From Myxococcus stipitatus (lineage in GTDB: Bacteria > Myxococcota > Myxococcia > Myxococcales > Myxococcaceae): a stretch of DNA of 64,000 bases. Made by a program: the position numbers and the translations under genes. Below are positions 1 to 7,994 of this stretch, piece by piece (position 1 is the stretch's first letter; the number at the start of each line of letters is the position of its first letter). The stretch is from positions 7,893,501-7,957,500 of the forward strand of contig NZ_CP147913.1 in NCBI RefSeq assembly GCF_037414475.1, read 5' to 3'. The notes beneath the pieces were generated by a model. It worked only from the letters and a program-made list of their open reading frames with translations. It searched no databases and was not told the origin of the DNA.

Positions 1-2
1 TC

Positions 3-506
3 GCGGAGCAGGGGCAGAAAGAGGTGTACTACCTGCTGGGGCGGACGTTGGCGCTGGCTCGGCCGGAGCTCGCCTTCACGCAGTACGTGCCCGCGGAGCG
101 GCTGGAGGCCATCCTCCAGGCGGCCCTGAACCTGGTGGTGGGCAACGTGCGCATCGCCGAGTCCCTGCACGGCGTCGAGCCCGAGCGGCGCGCCTTGGAA
201 AAGGTCCTCACCGACCTGGACCGCGCGGCGCTGAGCAAGGCGGCTCGGGCCTGGCTTCCCACCGCGACACCTCAGTCGGTGCGCCAGTTCCTGGAGGGCG
301 CGGAGCTGACGGCGGCCCGCGCGGGCCTCTTCGTGGCCGGGGAGATGGAGCCGGTGCGGCGGCTGGTGCAGGGGGAGACGGGGGCCTCGTTCAGGGTTCC
401 TCCTCGCACCAAGCTCAAGGAGTTGCTGGTGTTCGCCACGTCCGAAGAGCATCACCGCCTGCGTGTGGCCGTCGGCACACACGTGGAGGTGCAGGTGCGC
501 CGATAG
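3..506 (+). CDS. C-terminal part of a TPR-like protein (partial)
   Basis: The reading frame is open from the first bases of the window, so only the last 167 codons are seen and the true start lies outside. The visible part is alpha-helical, rich in Leu, Ala and Arg, and has no membrane segment. It ends about 140 bases before the GltJ-type gene. In Myxococcus xanthus a large TPR-repeat motility protein (GltI/AgmK) is encoded just before gltJ, so this may be its C-terminus. That is inferred from position, because no diagnostic motif is visible in the fragment. A TPR protein of another system is equally compatible. Confidence 0.6.
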   Translation, partial: AEQGQKEVYYLLGRTLALARPELAFTQYVPAERLEAILQAALNLVVGNVRIAESLHGVEPERRALEKVLTDLDRAALSKAARAWLPTATPQSVRQFLEGAELTAARAGLFVAGEMEPVRRLVQGETGASFRVPPRTKLKELLVFATSEEHHRLRVAVGTHVEVQVRR

Positions 507-513
507 CGCGGTA

Positions 514-530
514 GAACCCTGAAAGGGTTC
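514..530. terminator. Short hairpin after the TPR-like gene
   Basis: GAACCCT and AGGGTTC form a 7-bp stem around a 3-base loop, eight bases after the stop codon. No T-run follows, so this may be an attenuator or mRNA-stabilising hairpin, not a true terminator. Confidence 0.3.
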
Positions 531-642
531 ACGCGTTGATGAGCATTCGGGCGGTCAGGGGACTGATCCTTGACCGCCTCGGGTGGCCACTTCTACGATT
601 CCGACGGGATTTCTCCCGTCATTTCCGAGGCTTGCGGAAAAG

Positions 643-2727
643 ATGCGTTTCGTCTGTGACAGCTGCCGCGCGCAGTACATGATCAGCGACGACAAGGTTG
701 GCCCCAAGGGGGTCAAGGTTCGTTGCAAGAAGTGCGGCCATACCATCACCGTGCGCCCGGCGGGCGCCGGGGCGGGGAAGGATTCCTCGTCGGAGCCCGC
801 GACTTCATCCACTGCGTCAGTTGACGCCAGCACTCCGAAGAAGGAGGCCGATTCGTCGGCAGCCTCCTCGGTGCCAGCGACCCTGGGGACTCCACCTGAG
901 GGTGGCCTCTTCACGGACGTGGAAGAGGACGAGATTGGCGCGGTCTTCGACCAGGTCCTGAGTTCGGGCACGCACAAGATTCCCTCGGGCGAGGCGCTGG
1001 GAGAGGCCGCCGCGCGGGAAGCGACGGCGGAGAGCGTCCGCAAGCTCGCGGAGGCCGAGGCCGAGCCCGACAAGGAAGAAGCGGCGAAGCCCGCCGTGTC
1101 GCACGACTGGTACGTGGCCATCGACGAGAAGCAGGTGGGACCGCTCTCCGTCGAGAAGGTGAAGGACGCGTGGGACCGTGGCGAGGTGGGGCCGGACAGC
1201 CTGTGCTGGCGTTCGGGCTTCAGCGACTGGATTCCATTGTCCGAGACGGCGGAGCTGGCGTCGGTGCTGGCGCCGCGCCCGTCGAAGCCGACCATCGTCG
1301 CGCCGGAGCCCGTGTCGGGCTCTCAGCCCACCGTCCAATCGGGGCCCGTGCAGTCGGCCTTCAGCGCGGGCAAGGCGTCCAAGGGCGATTCGGTGCTCGC
1401 GGCGTCTTCCGAGGCGCCCGCGGGGTGGAAGCCTTCCGCCGCGAGTGTTCTGGCCTCGCTGGTGAAGGAGGAGAACGACGCGTTCGCCAAGCCACCGCCG
1501 ACTCCCGCTCCGGCGTTGGGCCGGGAGCCCGTGTCGCAGTCGCGTCTGCTCGATGTGCCGATGCCGCCGCCCGAGCCCGTGTCTTCGCCGTCGTTGATGG
1601 GGGCGGGGGCGGCGATGGCCGCGCCGCAGGTTCCGCAGGGCTTTCCGCAGCAACCCATGACGCCGTACGGGCAGCCTGCTCCCTACGGCCAGCAGCCCTA
1701 CGCTCAGCCCGTGCCCGCGCCGTATTCGGCGCCCCCGGGGTATGCGCCCGTGTATGCGCAGCCAGCGCCTGCTCCCGCGGGCGGCAAGGGGCGGATGGGA
1801 TTGATGGTGGGGATTGCGGTGGGCGTGCTGGGGCTTGGTGCCGGCGTGTTCGCGATGACGCGAGGGGACAGCCGCGCGGAGACGCCGAGCACGACGCAGG
1901 TGGCGGCACAGCCGGTCGCGGTGGCGTCGCCTCCTCCTGTCGCGACGCCTCAGCCGCAGGCCGTGGCGGCTCCGCCTCCTGCCGCGCCGCAGCCCGTGGC
2001 TGCGGCTGTTCAGCCTCCTCCGACGGAGGGTACGGCGGGGGCTCAGACTCCTCCTGTTGCTGGGGCGCAGGCGACGAATCCTGCTGTGCCCGCGGGGACA
2101 CCGGTGGGTTCGGCGACGCCTCCACCGGGTGTTGCTGGGGCCGTGGCGACGCCGCCCGCGGTGCCGCAGGCGCCTGTCGAGACCGCGAAGCCCTTGGACA
2201 ACGCGGTGGCGAAGGTGGAGAAGTCATCGACGCCTCGTCGAGGTACGGCGTCCACGGCACCCGTGGGGCGGCGCGAGGAGCCTGAGGCGCGTTCGGTGCG
2301 GGCGGAGAAGCCATCCTCGAACGATGGGGACAGCGACGACTTCGACGAGCTCTTCGGCACGAAGAAGCCGAAGAACGAACCCAAGCAGACCGAGACGACG
2401 CGCACGGCCTACATTCCTCCGGAGCCTGGCGGTGGCGGGGTTCCTGACACGCTTCAGCGTTCGGACATCATGGAGGTGGTGCTGAACAACAAGCCCGCCA
2501 TCGTGAAGTGCGTGAACGAGCAGAAGAAGAAGGACCCGATGTTGAGCGGCAAGCTGGTGATGCGTTGGACCATCCAGACGAGCGGCAAGACGTCGAACGT
2601 CACGTGCAAGACGGATGAGTTCAAGAGCACGTACATGGCGAGCTGCATCTCGGGCCTCATCAAGGGGTGGGCCTTCCCGAAGCACAAGAAGCAGGGCGAG
2701 CCCATCGACTTCCCGTTCACGTTTTGA
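643..2727 (+). CDS. gltJ: GltJ (AgmX)-type gliding motility protein
   Basis: The 694-residue protein begins with an MJ0042-type zinc ribbon (MRFVCDSCRAQY, then a second Cys pair CKKCG). A GYF-like domain follows around residues 160-215 (WYVAIDEKQVGP ... DWIPL). Next come a Pro/Ala/Gln-rich linker, one membrane helix around residues 385-407, a second Pro/Ala-rich region, and a C-terminal TonB-like AgmX/PglI tail ending in FPFTF. This order matches GltJ, the inner-membrane part of the Agl-Glt gliding machine that reaches toward the outer membrane and whose cytoplasmic domains bind MglA. The ATG at 643 was chosen because it places the zinc ribbon at the N-terminus; an ATG at 583 would add 20 uncharged residues. 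Paralogues with this domain order (such as PglI) exist, so the exact gene name is probable, not certain. Confidence 0.72.
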   Translation: MRFVCDSCRAQYMISDDKVGPKGVKVRCKKCGHTITVRPAGAGAGKDSSSEPATSSTASVDASTPKKEADSSAASSVPATLGTPPEGGLFTDVEEDEIGAVFDQVLSSGTHKIPSGEALGEAAAREATAESVRKLAEAEAEPDKEEAAKPAVSHDWYVAIDEKQVGPLSVEKVKDAWDRGEVGPDSLCWRSGFSDWIPLSETAELASVLAPRPSKPTIVAPEPVSGSQPTVQSGPVQSAFSAGKASKGDSVLAASSEAPAGWKPSAASVLASLVKEENDAFAKPPPTPAPALGREPVSQSRLLDVPMPPPEPVSSPSLMGAGAAMAAPQVPQGFPQQPMTPYGQPAPYGQQPYAQPVPAPYSAPPGYAPVYAQPAPAPAGGKGRMGLMVGIAVGVLGLGAGVFAMTRGDSRAETPSTTQVAAQPVAVASPPPVATPQPQAVAAPPPAAPQPVAAAVQPPPTEGTAGAQTPPVAGAQATNPAVPAGTPVGSATPPPGVAGAVATPPAVPQAPVETAKPLDNAVAKVEKSSTPRRGTASTAPVGRREEPEARSVRAEKPSSNDGDSDDFDELFGTKKPKNEPKQTETTRTAYIPPEPGGGGVPDTLQRSDIMEVVLNNKPAIVKCVNEQKKKDPMLSGKLVMRWTIQTSGKTSNVTCKTDEFKSTYMASCISGLIKGWAFPKHKKQGEPIDFPFTF

Positions 2728-2730
2728 GCA

Positions 2731-2768
2731 GACAAGCGTGTTGCTGGGTCTCCTGCGACACGCTTGTC
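2731..2768 (+). terminator. Hairpin after gltJ
   Basis: An 11-bp perfect stem (GACAAGCGTGT with ACACGCTTGTC) begins three bases after the stop codon and encloses a 16-base loop. There is no T-run after it. Confidence 0.45.
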
Positions 2769-2973
2769 ATGCCAAGGTCCGATGTGAGTGTTCGCTTTCG
2801 TGACTGCTGAATTTCCTCGAAGGCGAGGCGTCCGTGAGGGTGTCGACACTCGTTGACACATCAGGACGGGGAGGACTAAAGCCGACCCGCTTGCATGGAT
2901 GTCGGGGCCTGAACTCAGAGGCCGGAGGCCCCGGGTAGACGATTCCAGGCAGACTCACGGAGGGAATTCCAAG

Positions 2974-3876
2974 ATGCAGCTTCGCAAGATGATGCTGATG
3001 CTCACGGCGCTGGGCGCGATGAGCGGTTTGATGGCTGGTTGCGGTGACGACGACAATGGCGCGAAGGGCTGCACCAGCAACGACGAGTGCGCTGGCACGG
3101 AGATTTGCCACCCGACCGCGAACGTCTGTGTGACGACGTGTGAGACTGGCTCCGACTGTCCGGACACGGCGAAGACCTGCGCCTCGATTGACGGCTCGGC
3201 CACGGGCACGAAGATCTGCCAGTGCTCCACTGACGCGCTGTGCAACACGGGCTCCGAGACGGCCGACTTCGTCTGCTCGGACCTGGACAACGTTTGCGTG
3301 CCGAAGTGCACGGCGAACTCCGACTGCGGCACCGACCGCGTCTGTGACACGGCGTCGGGGCAGTGCAAGGAGGACGACAGCGCGGGTTCGACCTGCAGTG
3401 GCACTGCTCAGAGCACCTGCCAGTACGGCCAGTTCTGCGGCAACGGCACCTGCACCGAGGTTCCGAAGCCTACCTGTGCCAACTTCGACCCTGCCCAGGG
3501 TGGCAAGCAGCCGATTTGGACTATCTCGTCCACGGGCCCGATCATCTACGACGTCACTCCAACATTCTTTGACACTGATACCTCCTGGTGCACCTCGGGA
3601 CGCACCGCAAAGGCTCGTGTCCGCGCATATCAGCCCGCTGGTGGCAGCCTCACTTTCCCTTCCCAGAAGGGAGACCTGCAAGGGCTCTTCTACGTGAAGG
3701 TGCGTGGAGAGGAAGAGAGTGGCGTGGGATTGATCACTGGCTACTCGACATCGAATGGTGGCAAGAACGCGGAGTTTACCGTGAATTTCTGCACCACGCC
3801 GACTTCGACGACGCTGTCGATCGGTCTCTACTTCACGAACGGTAATGAGATTTGTGCTCGGCTGACTCGAAACTAG
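2974..3876 (+). CDS. Cysteine-rich secreted lipoprotein
   Basis: The protein has 300 residues. Its type II signal peptide is MQLRKMMLMLTALGAMSG followed by lipobox LMAGC, with the lipidated Cys at residue 23. The +2 residue is Gly. Residues 30-160 contain many regularly spaced Cys (C-x-S-N-D-E-C, C-x-x-x-S-D-C and similar), giving small disulphide knots typical of myxobacterial surface lipoproteins. The C-terminal 130 residues are Cys-poor and beta-rich. The ATG at 2974 has a GGAGG-like site 10 bases upstream; an in-frame start at 2899 would bury the signal peptide. Strong hairpins follow, so it is probably transcribed alone. The function is unknown. Confidence 0.8.
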   Translation: MQLRKMMLMLTALGAMSGLMAGCGDDDNGAKGCTSNDECAGTEICHPTANVCVTTCETGSDCPDTAKTCASIDGSATGTKICQCSTDALCNTGSETADFVCSDLDNVCVPKCTANSDCGTDRVCDTASGQCKEDDSAGSTCSGTAQSTCQYGQFCGNGTCTEVPKPTCANFDPAQGGKQPIWTISSTGPIIYDVTPTFFDTDTSWCTSGRTAKARVRAYQPAGGSLTFPSQKGDLQGLFYVKVRGEEESGVGLITGYSTSNGGKNAEFTVNFCTTPTSTTLSIGLYFTNGNEICARLTRN

Positions 3877-3920
3877 TGAGGAAGAACCTGCCAGGTTCTC
3901 TTGGTGGGTTTTCGAGCTGA

Positions 3921-3958
3921 GAGTGAAGCCTCATCCTTGTTGGGATGAGGCTTCACTC
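3921..3958 (+). terminator. Strong intrinsic terminator
   Basis: A perfect 16-bp stem beginning GAGTGAAGCC has a 6-base loop and is followed by GTTTTGT. A smaller hairpin (GAACC/GGTTC, 3884-3898) lies just after the lipoprotein stop codon. Confidence 0.8.
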
Positions 3959-4086
3959 GTTTTGTGGTGCTAGATGCTGCTCATGCATCTCTTCGAACAG
4001 GTCATGAGTGAATAGGTCGCGGGATTTTCCGTTCAAAAGGGAGGCGGTGCTCCATCACCAGCTGCCTCCCAATAAGGAGAAATCAA

Positions 4087-4575
4087 ATGTCATTCCGTCT
4101 TGCTGCGTTTGGTCTGACAGTCATTGCTTCGCATGCACTGGCTCAGGGAAGCTCCTCTGAACGCGAAGTGCGCCTCAACTGCCCGTCCGGAACCATTCAG
4201 CAGGAGAGGCGTATGGGCAATGACTCTGGCGTCTTCTGTGTGAAAGAAGCAGGTGCCGACAAGGGGCGTCACCACGGGCCCTATCTTGATTTCTGGGCAA
4301 ATGGCCAGAAACAATCAGAGGGGCAGTACAAGGATGGTTTCCGAACGGGGCGTTGGGTCTTCTACGATACCAATGGCCTGAAAACAGGGGAGACTGAGTT
4401 CGAGAGTAACGACTATCATGGCAAGAGGGTGCAGTATTACCCCAGTGGCGCGAAGAAGCAGGAGCAGACCTGGGTGAAGGGGAAGCGCGAAGGCGTCGAG
4501 GTGTCGTACTCTGAGGGTGGTCAGAAGATCTCAGAGGTTCGCTACTCAGCGGACAAGCCGATGGTTGCCCAGTAG
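4087..4575 (+). CDS. Exported MORN-repeat (YwqK-like) protein
   Basis: The protein has 162 residues with a short signal peptide cleaved near residue 19 (SHALA-Q). Three or four MORN-type repeats follow (GPYLDFWANGQKQSEGQYKDG, GRWVFYDTNGLKTGE, GKRVQYYPSGAKKQE, GVEVSYSEGGQKISE). YwqK-type MORN proteins are often described as antitoxin-like, but here there is no neighbouring toxin. An AAGGAGA site lies 6 bases before the ATG, and a terminator follows at 4600. A second MORN protein is encoded inside the prophage at 23551. Either a protein-binding surface scaffold or an orphan immunity protein is possible. Confidence 0.7.
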   Translation: MSFRLAAFGLTVIASHALAQGSSSEREVRLNCPSGTIQQERRMGNDSGVFCVKEAGADKGRHHGPYLDFWANGQKQSEGQYKDGFRTGRWVFYDTNGLKTGETEFESNDYHGKRVQYYPSGAKKQEQTWVKGKREGVEVSYSEGGQKISEVRYSADKPMVAQ

Positions 4576-4599
4576 TTGCCCGACACAGGTGCTGCAGTC

Positions 4600-4637
4600 A
4601 GAGGGCCCTTGCTCCAATTTGGAGCGAGGGCTCTTTC
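4600..4637 (+). terminator. Intrinsic terminator after the MORN gene
   Basis: AGAGGGCCCTTGCTCC pairs, with a two-base bulge and one G-U pair, to GGAGCGAGGGCTCT around an AATTT loop, followed by TTCT. Confidence 0.65.
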
Positions 4638-4690
4638 TGCTTCTATAGAACTCTTTCCCGAACTGCCATGCTCGGATAGGAAGCCTAGGT

Positions 4691-5791
4691 GTGAAGGCCC
4701 CTTCTCTAACTCCAGTACTTCCCGACACCCCCGTCCGTACAGTTGCGGAAATGGGGCTTCGTGAACTCGAGCGCATTCGACTCATTCTGCGCGGAGGCTC
4801 AGTTATTGAATGGCGGCGAATGCACTTCCAGGTCAGGGAGGAAGTCGACCGGTTCCTGCGGCTCTGTCAACTCGATGTTTCTCGGCCCTTTGACGAGGCA
4901 TGGGCCCGGCTCGTATTGGCAGAGGCGGTGGCCTATCTACGTAAGACGTTCAACTATCGCGTGGCTGATGCAGTCGCGAAGCCTGGAGAAATTCACGACC
5001 TGTTCCTCCTGGCGTCAGGGGCAAAGGGGAATGCGCGGCACCGGCGCATCGCATGCGTCGTGCTGAAGGTGATGCACGTCATCCAGCATATCGAGGGCCG
5101 AGACCTTCTCTTCCGGCTTGCCATCTCAGAAGCGGAGTTGGCGGAGTTGGTGATGGAGAAGGTGTTAGGGGTTGCTCGAGAAATGCAGGAAAAGGGACTT
5201 CCTGTGGTGGAGTTCGCCCACTCCATCAAGACGCAGGATTCGCTTGTCACGAAGCTTCTCGCGAAGAAAGAGACGGTTGCAGCTCAGGTCTATGACAGGA
5301 CACGATTTCGAATCGTGACTCGTTCAAGAGAAGATCTGCTGCCCGTATTGTATTTCCTCACGCAGCGGTTGTTTCCCTTTCATCTGGTGGTTCCCGGCCA
5401 GACGGAGAATACACTGGTCCCCTTCAAGGGTGTGCTTGAGGAGAACCCCCATTTCGAACAGTTCATCCCCAAGCTCCACCTCGACCGTAACTATGAGGAT
5501 CGAGAAGATAGAGGTGGGAACACATTCTCTGGTAGTTCCTATCGGGCTCTCAACTTCGTCGTGGATATTCCGGTGAGGATGGATGCCTACCTGCCTCCAC
5601 CCGAAGAAGACATGCGGCCTCGAAAGGGCCGTGTCGTCATCTCTCTGGTGGAGTTTCAGATCGTCGATGCGGAGACAGCAAAGCAGAACGAGCTCGGGGA
5701 GAACTCCCATGAGGCCTACAAGCGCCGCCAGAAGAAGCGAGTCTTGAAGAGGCTGAGTCAGGGACTCGTAGTTCCAAAACGCCAGGGATGA
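4691..5791 (+). CDS. TIGR04552-type conserved myxobacterial protein
   Basis: The soluble 366-residue protein has no signal peptide. The N-terminal two thirds are helical. Around residues 195-235 the segment QVYDRTRFRIVTRSREDLLPVLYFL resembles the substrate-binding strand of RelA/SpoT-like nucleotidyltransferases, and a later HxxYKRRQKKR stretch is basic. I recognise it as similar to the TIGR04552 family of myxobacteria, whose role is unknown. The RelA/SpoT resemblance is a weak inference. The GTG at 4691 has an AGGAAG site at normal spacing; an ATG at 4751 is a possible alternative start. Confidence 0.6.
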   Translation: MKAPSLTPVLPDTPVRTVAEMGLRELERIRLILRGGSVIEWRRMHFQVREEVDRFLRLCQLDVSRPFDEAWARLVLAEAVAYLRKTFNYRVADAVAKPGEIHDLFLLASGAKGNARHRRIACVVLKVMHVIQHIEGRDLLFRLAISEAELAELVMEKVLGVAREMQEKGLPVVEFAHSIKTQDSLVTKLLAKKETVAAQVYDRTRFRIVTRSREDLLPVLYFLTQRLFPFHLVVPGQTENTLVPFKGVLEENPHFEQFIPKLHLDRNYEDREDRGGNTFSGSSYRALNFVVDIPVRMDAYLPPPEEDMRPRKGRVVISLVEFQIVDAETAKQNELGENSHEAYKRRQKKRVLKRLSQGLVVPKRQG

Positions 5792-5803
5792 TCTATCCCT
5801 GGC
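5781..5803. terminator. Hairpin over the TIGR04552-type stop codon
   Basis: A perfect 9-bp stem (GCCAGGGAT with ATCCCTGGC) and 5-base loop overlaps the stop codon. It lies between two convergent genes and may serve both. Confidence 0.4.
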
Positions 5804-5828
5804 GCTGAGCCCATGCAGTACTTGAGGG

Positions 5829-7772
5829 TCAGGGATACTCGTAGGTGACTTCCAGTTCAGCCAGCTTTGGGTCCGACTCGGAGTCGGAGTGCAAGCGATG
5901 TAATGCGCCATCTCCGGCTGATCTGATTTCGAATCGGAGACGGTATTGGGTTCTCTTGTTTCGGGATGCCCGGTTTGCCCAGTCCGCGATCACCATGGGG
6001 GTGATGTCAGTAATGCCGGGGCGCCCAATTGAACTCGGTGGGATGTTGATTCCAGATGCAAGGGGGTATGAGTAATACGCCTTCTCGAGTTCTGGATTGG
6101 TATCGAATTTGATAGGCAATGCGTTTCCAATGTTCACTGGTTCGAGGATGAGTTGGCCAAGCTTGCCGAAGGGATCTCCGATCTGACCACCCGTCCACCA
6201 TTTCAGCCGTGCTTGGCGGATGATAGTGAGTTCTTCGGGAAGAGTTGACATCTGGAAGCCTAGGAAAAGCCTTTCAATGAAATTGCCTGCATTGTCGCCA
6301 ACCGTGGCCATATTGTAGAAGCTGGTTTGCCGGAAAAACCCTGGCGAATCCACTGTCCCGCTGGTCCCTTCATCAAAGTCGAAAGTGGCGGTTCCCTGCC
6401 GAATCGTCCTGAAGGCTTTAGCGACTGTTTCTGGCAGTGCGTTCCCTGCGGCATCCCGCGCGTTGGTGGAGATTTGCCATCGCAGCTCTGTTCCGTGCGA
6501 CAGCTCTGTCGGGAATGAATATGTCATCACTGTCGACGACGTGTTCCAGAGGAGCATTCCCGTATTGAGGCCTGCAGGTGAGAGAATCGCGAAGGCTCCT
6601 TCCACGGACGCTTTGTTCATGGGTTCAGAAAACACGATCTCGATCATCGTGTTTCGAGCAACTCCGATTGCAGAGTTTCCAGGGGAGGTGGACAGGATGG
6701 TTGGCGGCGTCATGTCCGGAGTAGGCCCTTCGGTGGTGAATGAGAAATCACGAGGCAGCTCAAGCGCATTCCCCGCGATATCCACAATCGGAGAACCACT
6801 CGCCCCAAGCTTCACAGTCACAGTCGTCGAAGTAGGCAACACATTGGCAGGGGCCACAGTCAGTGTCCGCCCATCCGACGACAGCTCCACCGTCGCCGGA
6901 ATGCCCGCCCCGCCATTCCCCGTTAGCCCCACATTCGCCGCCGTCACACTCGACGCCCGGACCGGCTCGCTGAACCTCACCTGAATCGCCGTCCGGACAC
7001 TCACCTGCGTTGCCCCCGGCACCGGCTGCCGTGACTCAATCCGCGGCGCAGTCCGGTCCACCACCACCATCCGCTCGGCACTCAGATACGCCGAACCCCC
7101 ACGCGTCGCCCGGGCCTTCAGCGCGAACTCCCCCTCCGGCCCATCCCCCGTGTTCCACTGGTACTTGTACGGGGCCGCCGTCCACGTGTGGATCACCGTC
7201 TCCCCTCGCAGCAACTCCACCTGCTCTGCCTGTCCCCCCTCCACGGACACCTCCGTGGACACCGGCCCGTTGACCACGCTCCGGGACTCGGAGGGCGCCA
7301 CCCAGGACACCATCAGGCTCCCCTGCGGGACGACATTCAGCACCAAGCTCCGCGTCCGCTGAATCGTCCCCGCCGTCCCTCGCACCGTGAGCGTCAAGCT
7401 CAACGGCGGGGTATTCGCCCCGACGCTCACATTCAACGTGCCCGTCGTCTCGGCCGCAGGAATCGCCACCGCTGGCGCACTCACGCCCGTGGGCGGACTC
7501 ACCAGCATCACGGTGACAGCCCCCTGGAACCCGTTCTTGCGAACCACGGTGACCACGAAGCTCTTCGCCCCGCCCTGGGCCACCGTCTCCTCCTGCGGGG
7601 CCACTGCCAACTCGAAATCCTGGGTCGGCGTCTCACCGCCATCCGCTCCGCCACCGTCCGGCCTGTCTCCACCTCCATCCGGCGGTGGGTCCACCACCTC
7701 CGGGACGTTGATGCACCCAAACAACAAGAAGAACGAGAAGAGGGGAGTGAACAGGCGAAGTCGGTTCGTCAT
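5829..7772 (-). CDS. Ig-like (Big_5) surface lipoprotein with C-terminal jelly-roll domain
   Basis: The protein has 647 residues. The N-terminus MTNRLRLFTPLFSFFLLFGC carries a lipobox (LLFGC) and is followed by a Gly/Asp/Pro-rich linker. Residues 50-140 form a beta-sandwich resembling bacterial Ig-like domains. Two SbsA-type Big_5 domains follow, each opening with a PPxI-like strand and a VRFSEPV or IVFSEPM signature. The C-terminal 170 residues look like a DNRLRE/CBM96-type jelly roll. Such proteins are outer-surface adhesins or scaffolds. The start at 7772 was chosen because it places the lipid signal first; the frame stays open upstream only because of base composition. Confidence 0.7.
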   Translation of the reverse strand: MTNRLRLFTPLFSFFLLFGCINVPEVVDPPPDGGGDRPDGGGADGGETPTQDFELAVAPQEETVAQGGAKSFVVTVVRKNGFQGAVTVMLVSPPTGVSAPAVAIPAAETTGTLNVSVGANTPPLSLTLTVRGTAGTIQRTRSLVLNVVPQGSLMVSWVAPSESRSVVNGPVSTEVSVEGGQAEQVELLRGETVIHTWTAAPYKYQWNTGDGPEGEFALKARATRGGSAYLSAERMVVVDRTAPRIESRQPVPGATQVSVRTAIQVRFSEPVRASSVTAANVGLTGNGGAGIPATVELSSDGRTLTVAPANVLPTSTTVTVKLGASGSPIVDIAGNALELPRDFSFTTEGPTPDMTPPTILSTSPGNSAIGVARNTMIEIVFSEPMNKASVEGAFAILSPAGLNTGMLLWNTSSTVMTYSFPTELSHGTELRWQISTNARDAAGNALPETVAKAFRTIRQGTATFDFDEGTSGTVDSPGFFRQTSFYNMATVGDNAGNFIERLFLGFQMSTLPEELTIIRQARLKWWTGGQIGDPFGKLGQLILEPVNIGNALPIKFDTNPELEKAYYSYPLASGINIPPSSIGRPGITDITPMVIADWANRASRNKRTQYRLRFEIRSAGDGALHRLHSDSESDPKLAELEVTYEYP

Positions 7773-7929
7773 GAAGGGCCGCTGTGCAGAGAGCGTTCCA
7801 GGCTCGAGCCCCATCCTCGGAGCCGAGCCAGCACCTCTGCCTACCACGCCGCCGCCCAGGCCGCCTGAGCCGGCCCAAGGTCCCTCCCCCCGGACACACA
7901 TCCAGAATCCGCAACACCCGCCCACGAAA

Positions 7930-7966
7930 AAGCCCGCGCCCCGAATCCTCCGGGTAGCGCGGGCCT
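7930..7966 (-). terminator. Intrinsic terminator of ffh
   Basis: On the minus strand GCCCGCGC and GCGCGGGC form an 8-bp stem followed by a run of T residues (seen as AAAAA at 7927-7931 on the plus strand). It lies just after the ffh stop codon. Confidence 0.7.
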
Positions 7967-7994
7967 CACCGCCACGAGCCTGTCGGACTTACTC

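Noticed and set aside
1361..2314. Long minus-strand open frame inside gltJ
   Set aside because: It is Pro/Ala/Arg-rich antisense of the linker regions, a product of G+C-rich codon usage; the plus strand has recognised domains.
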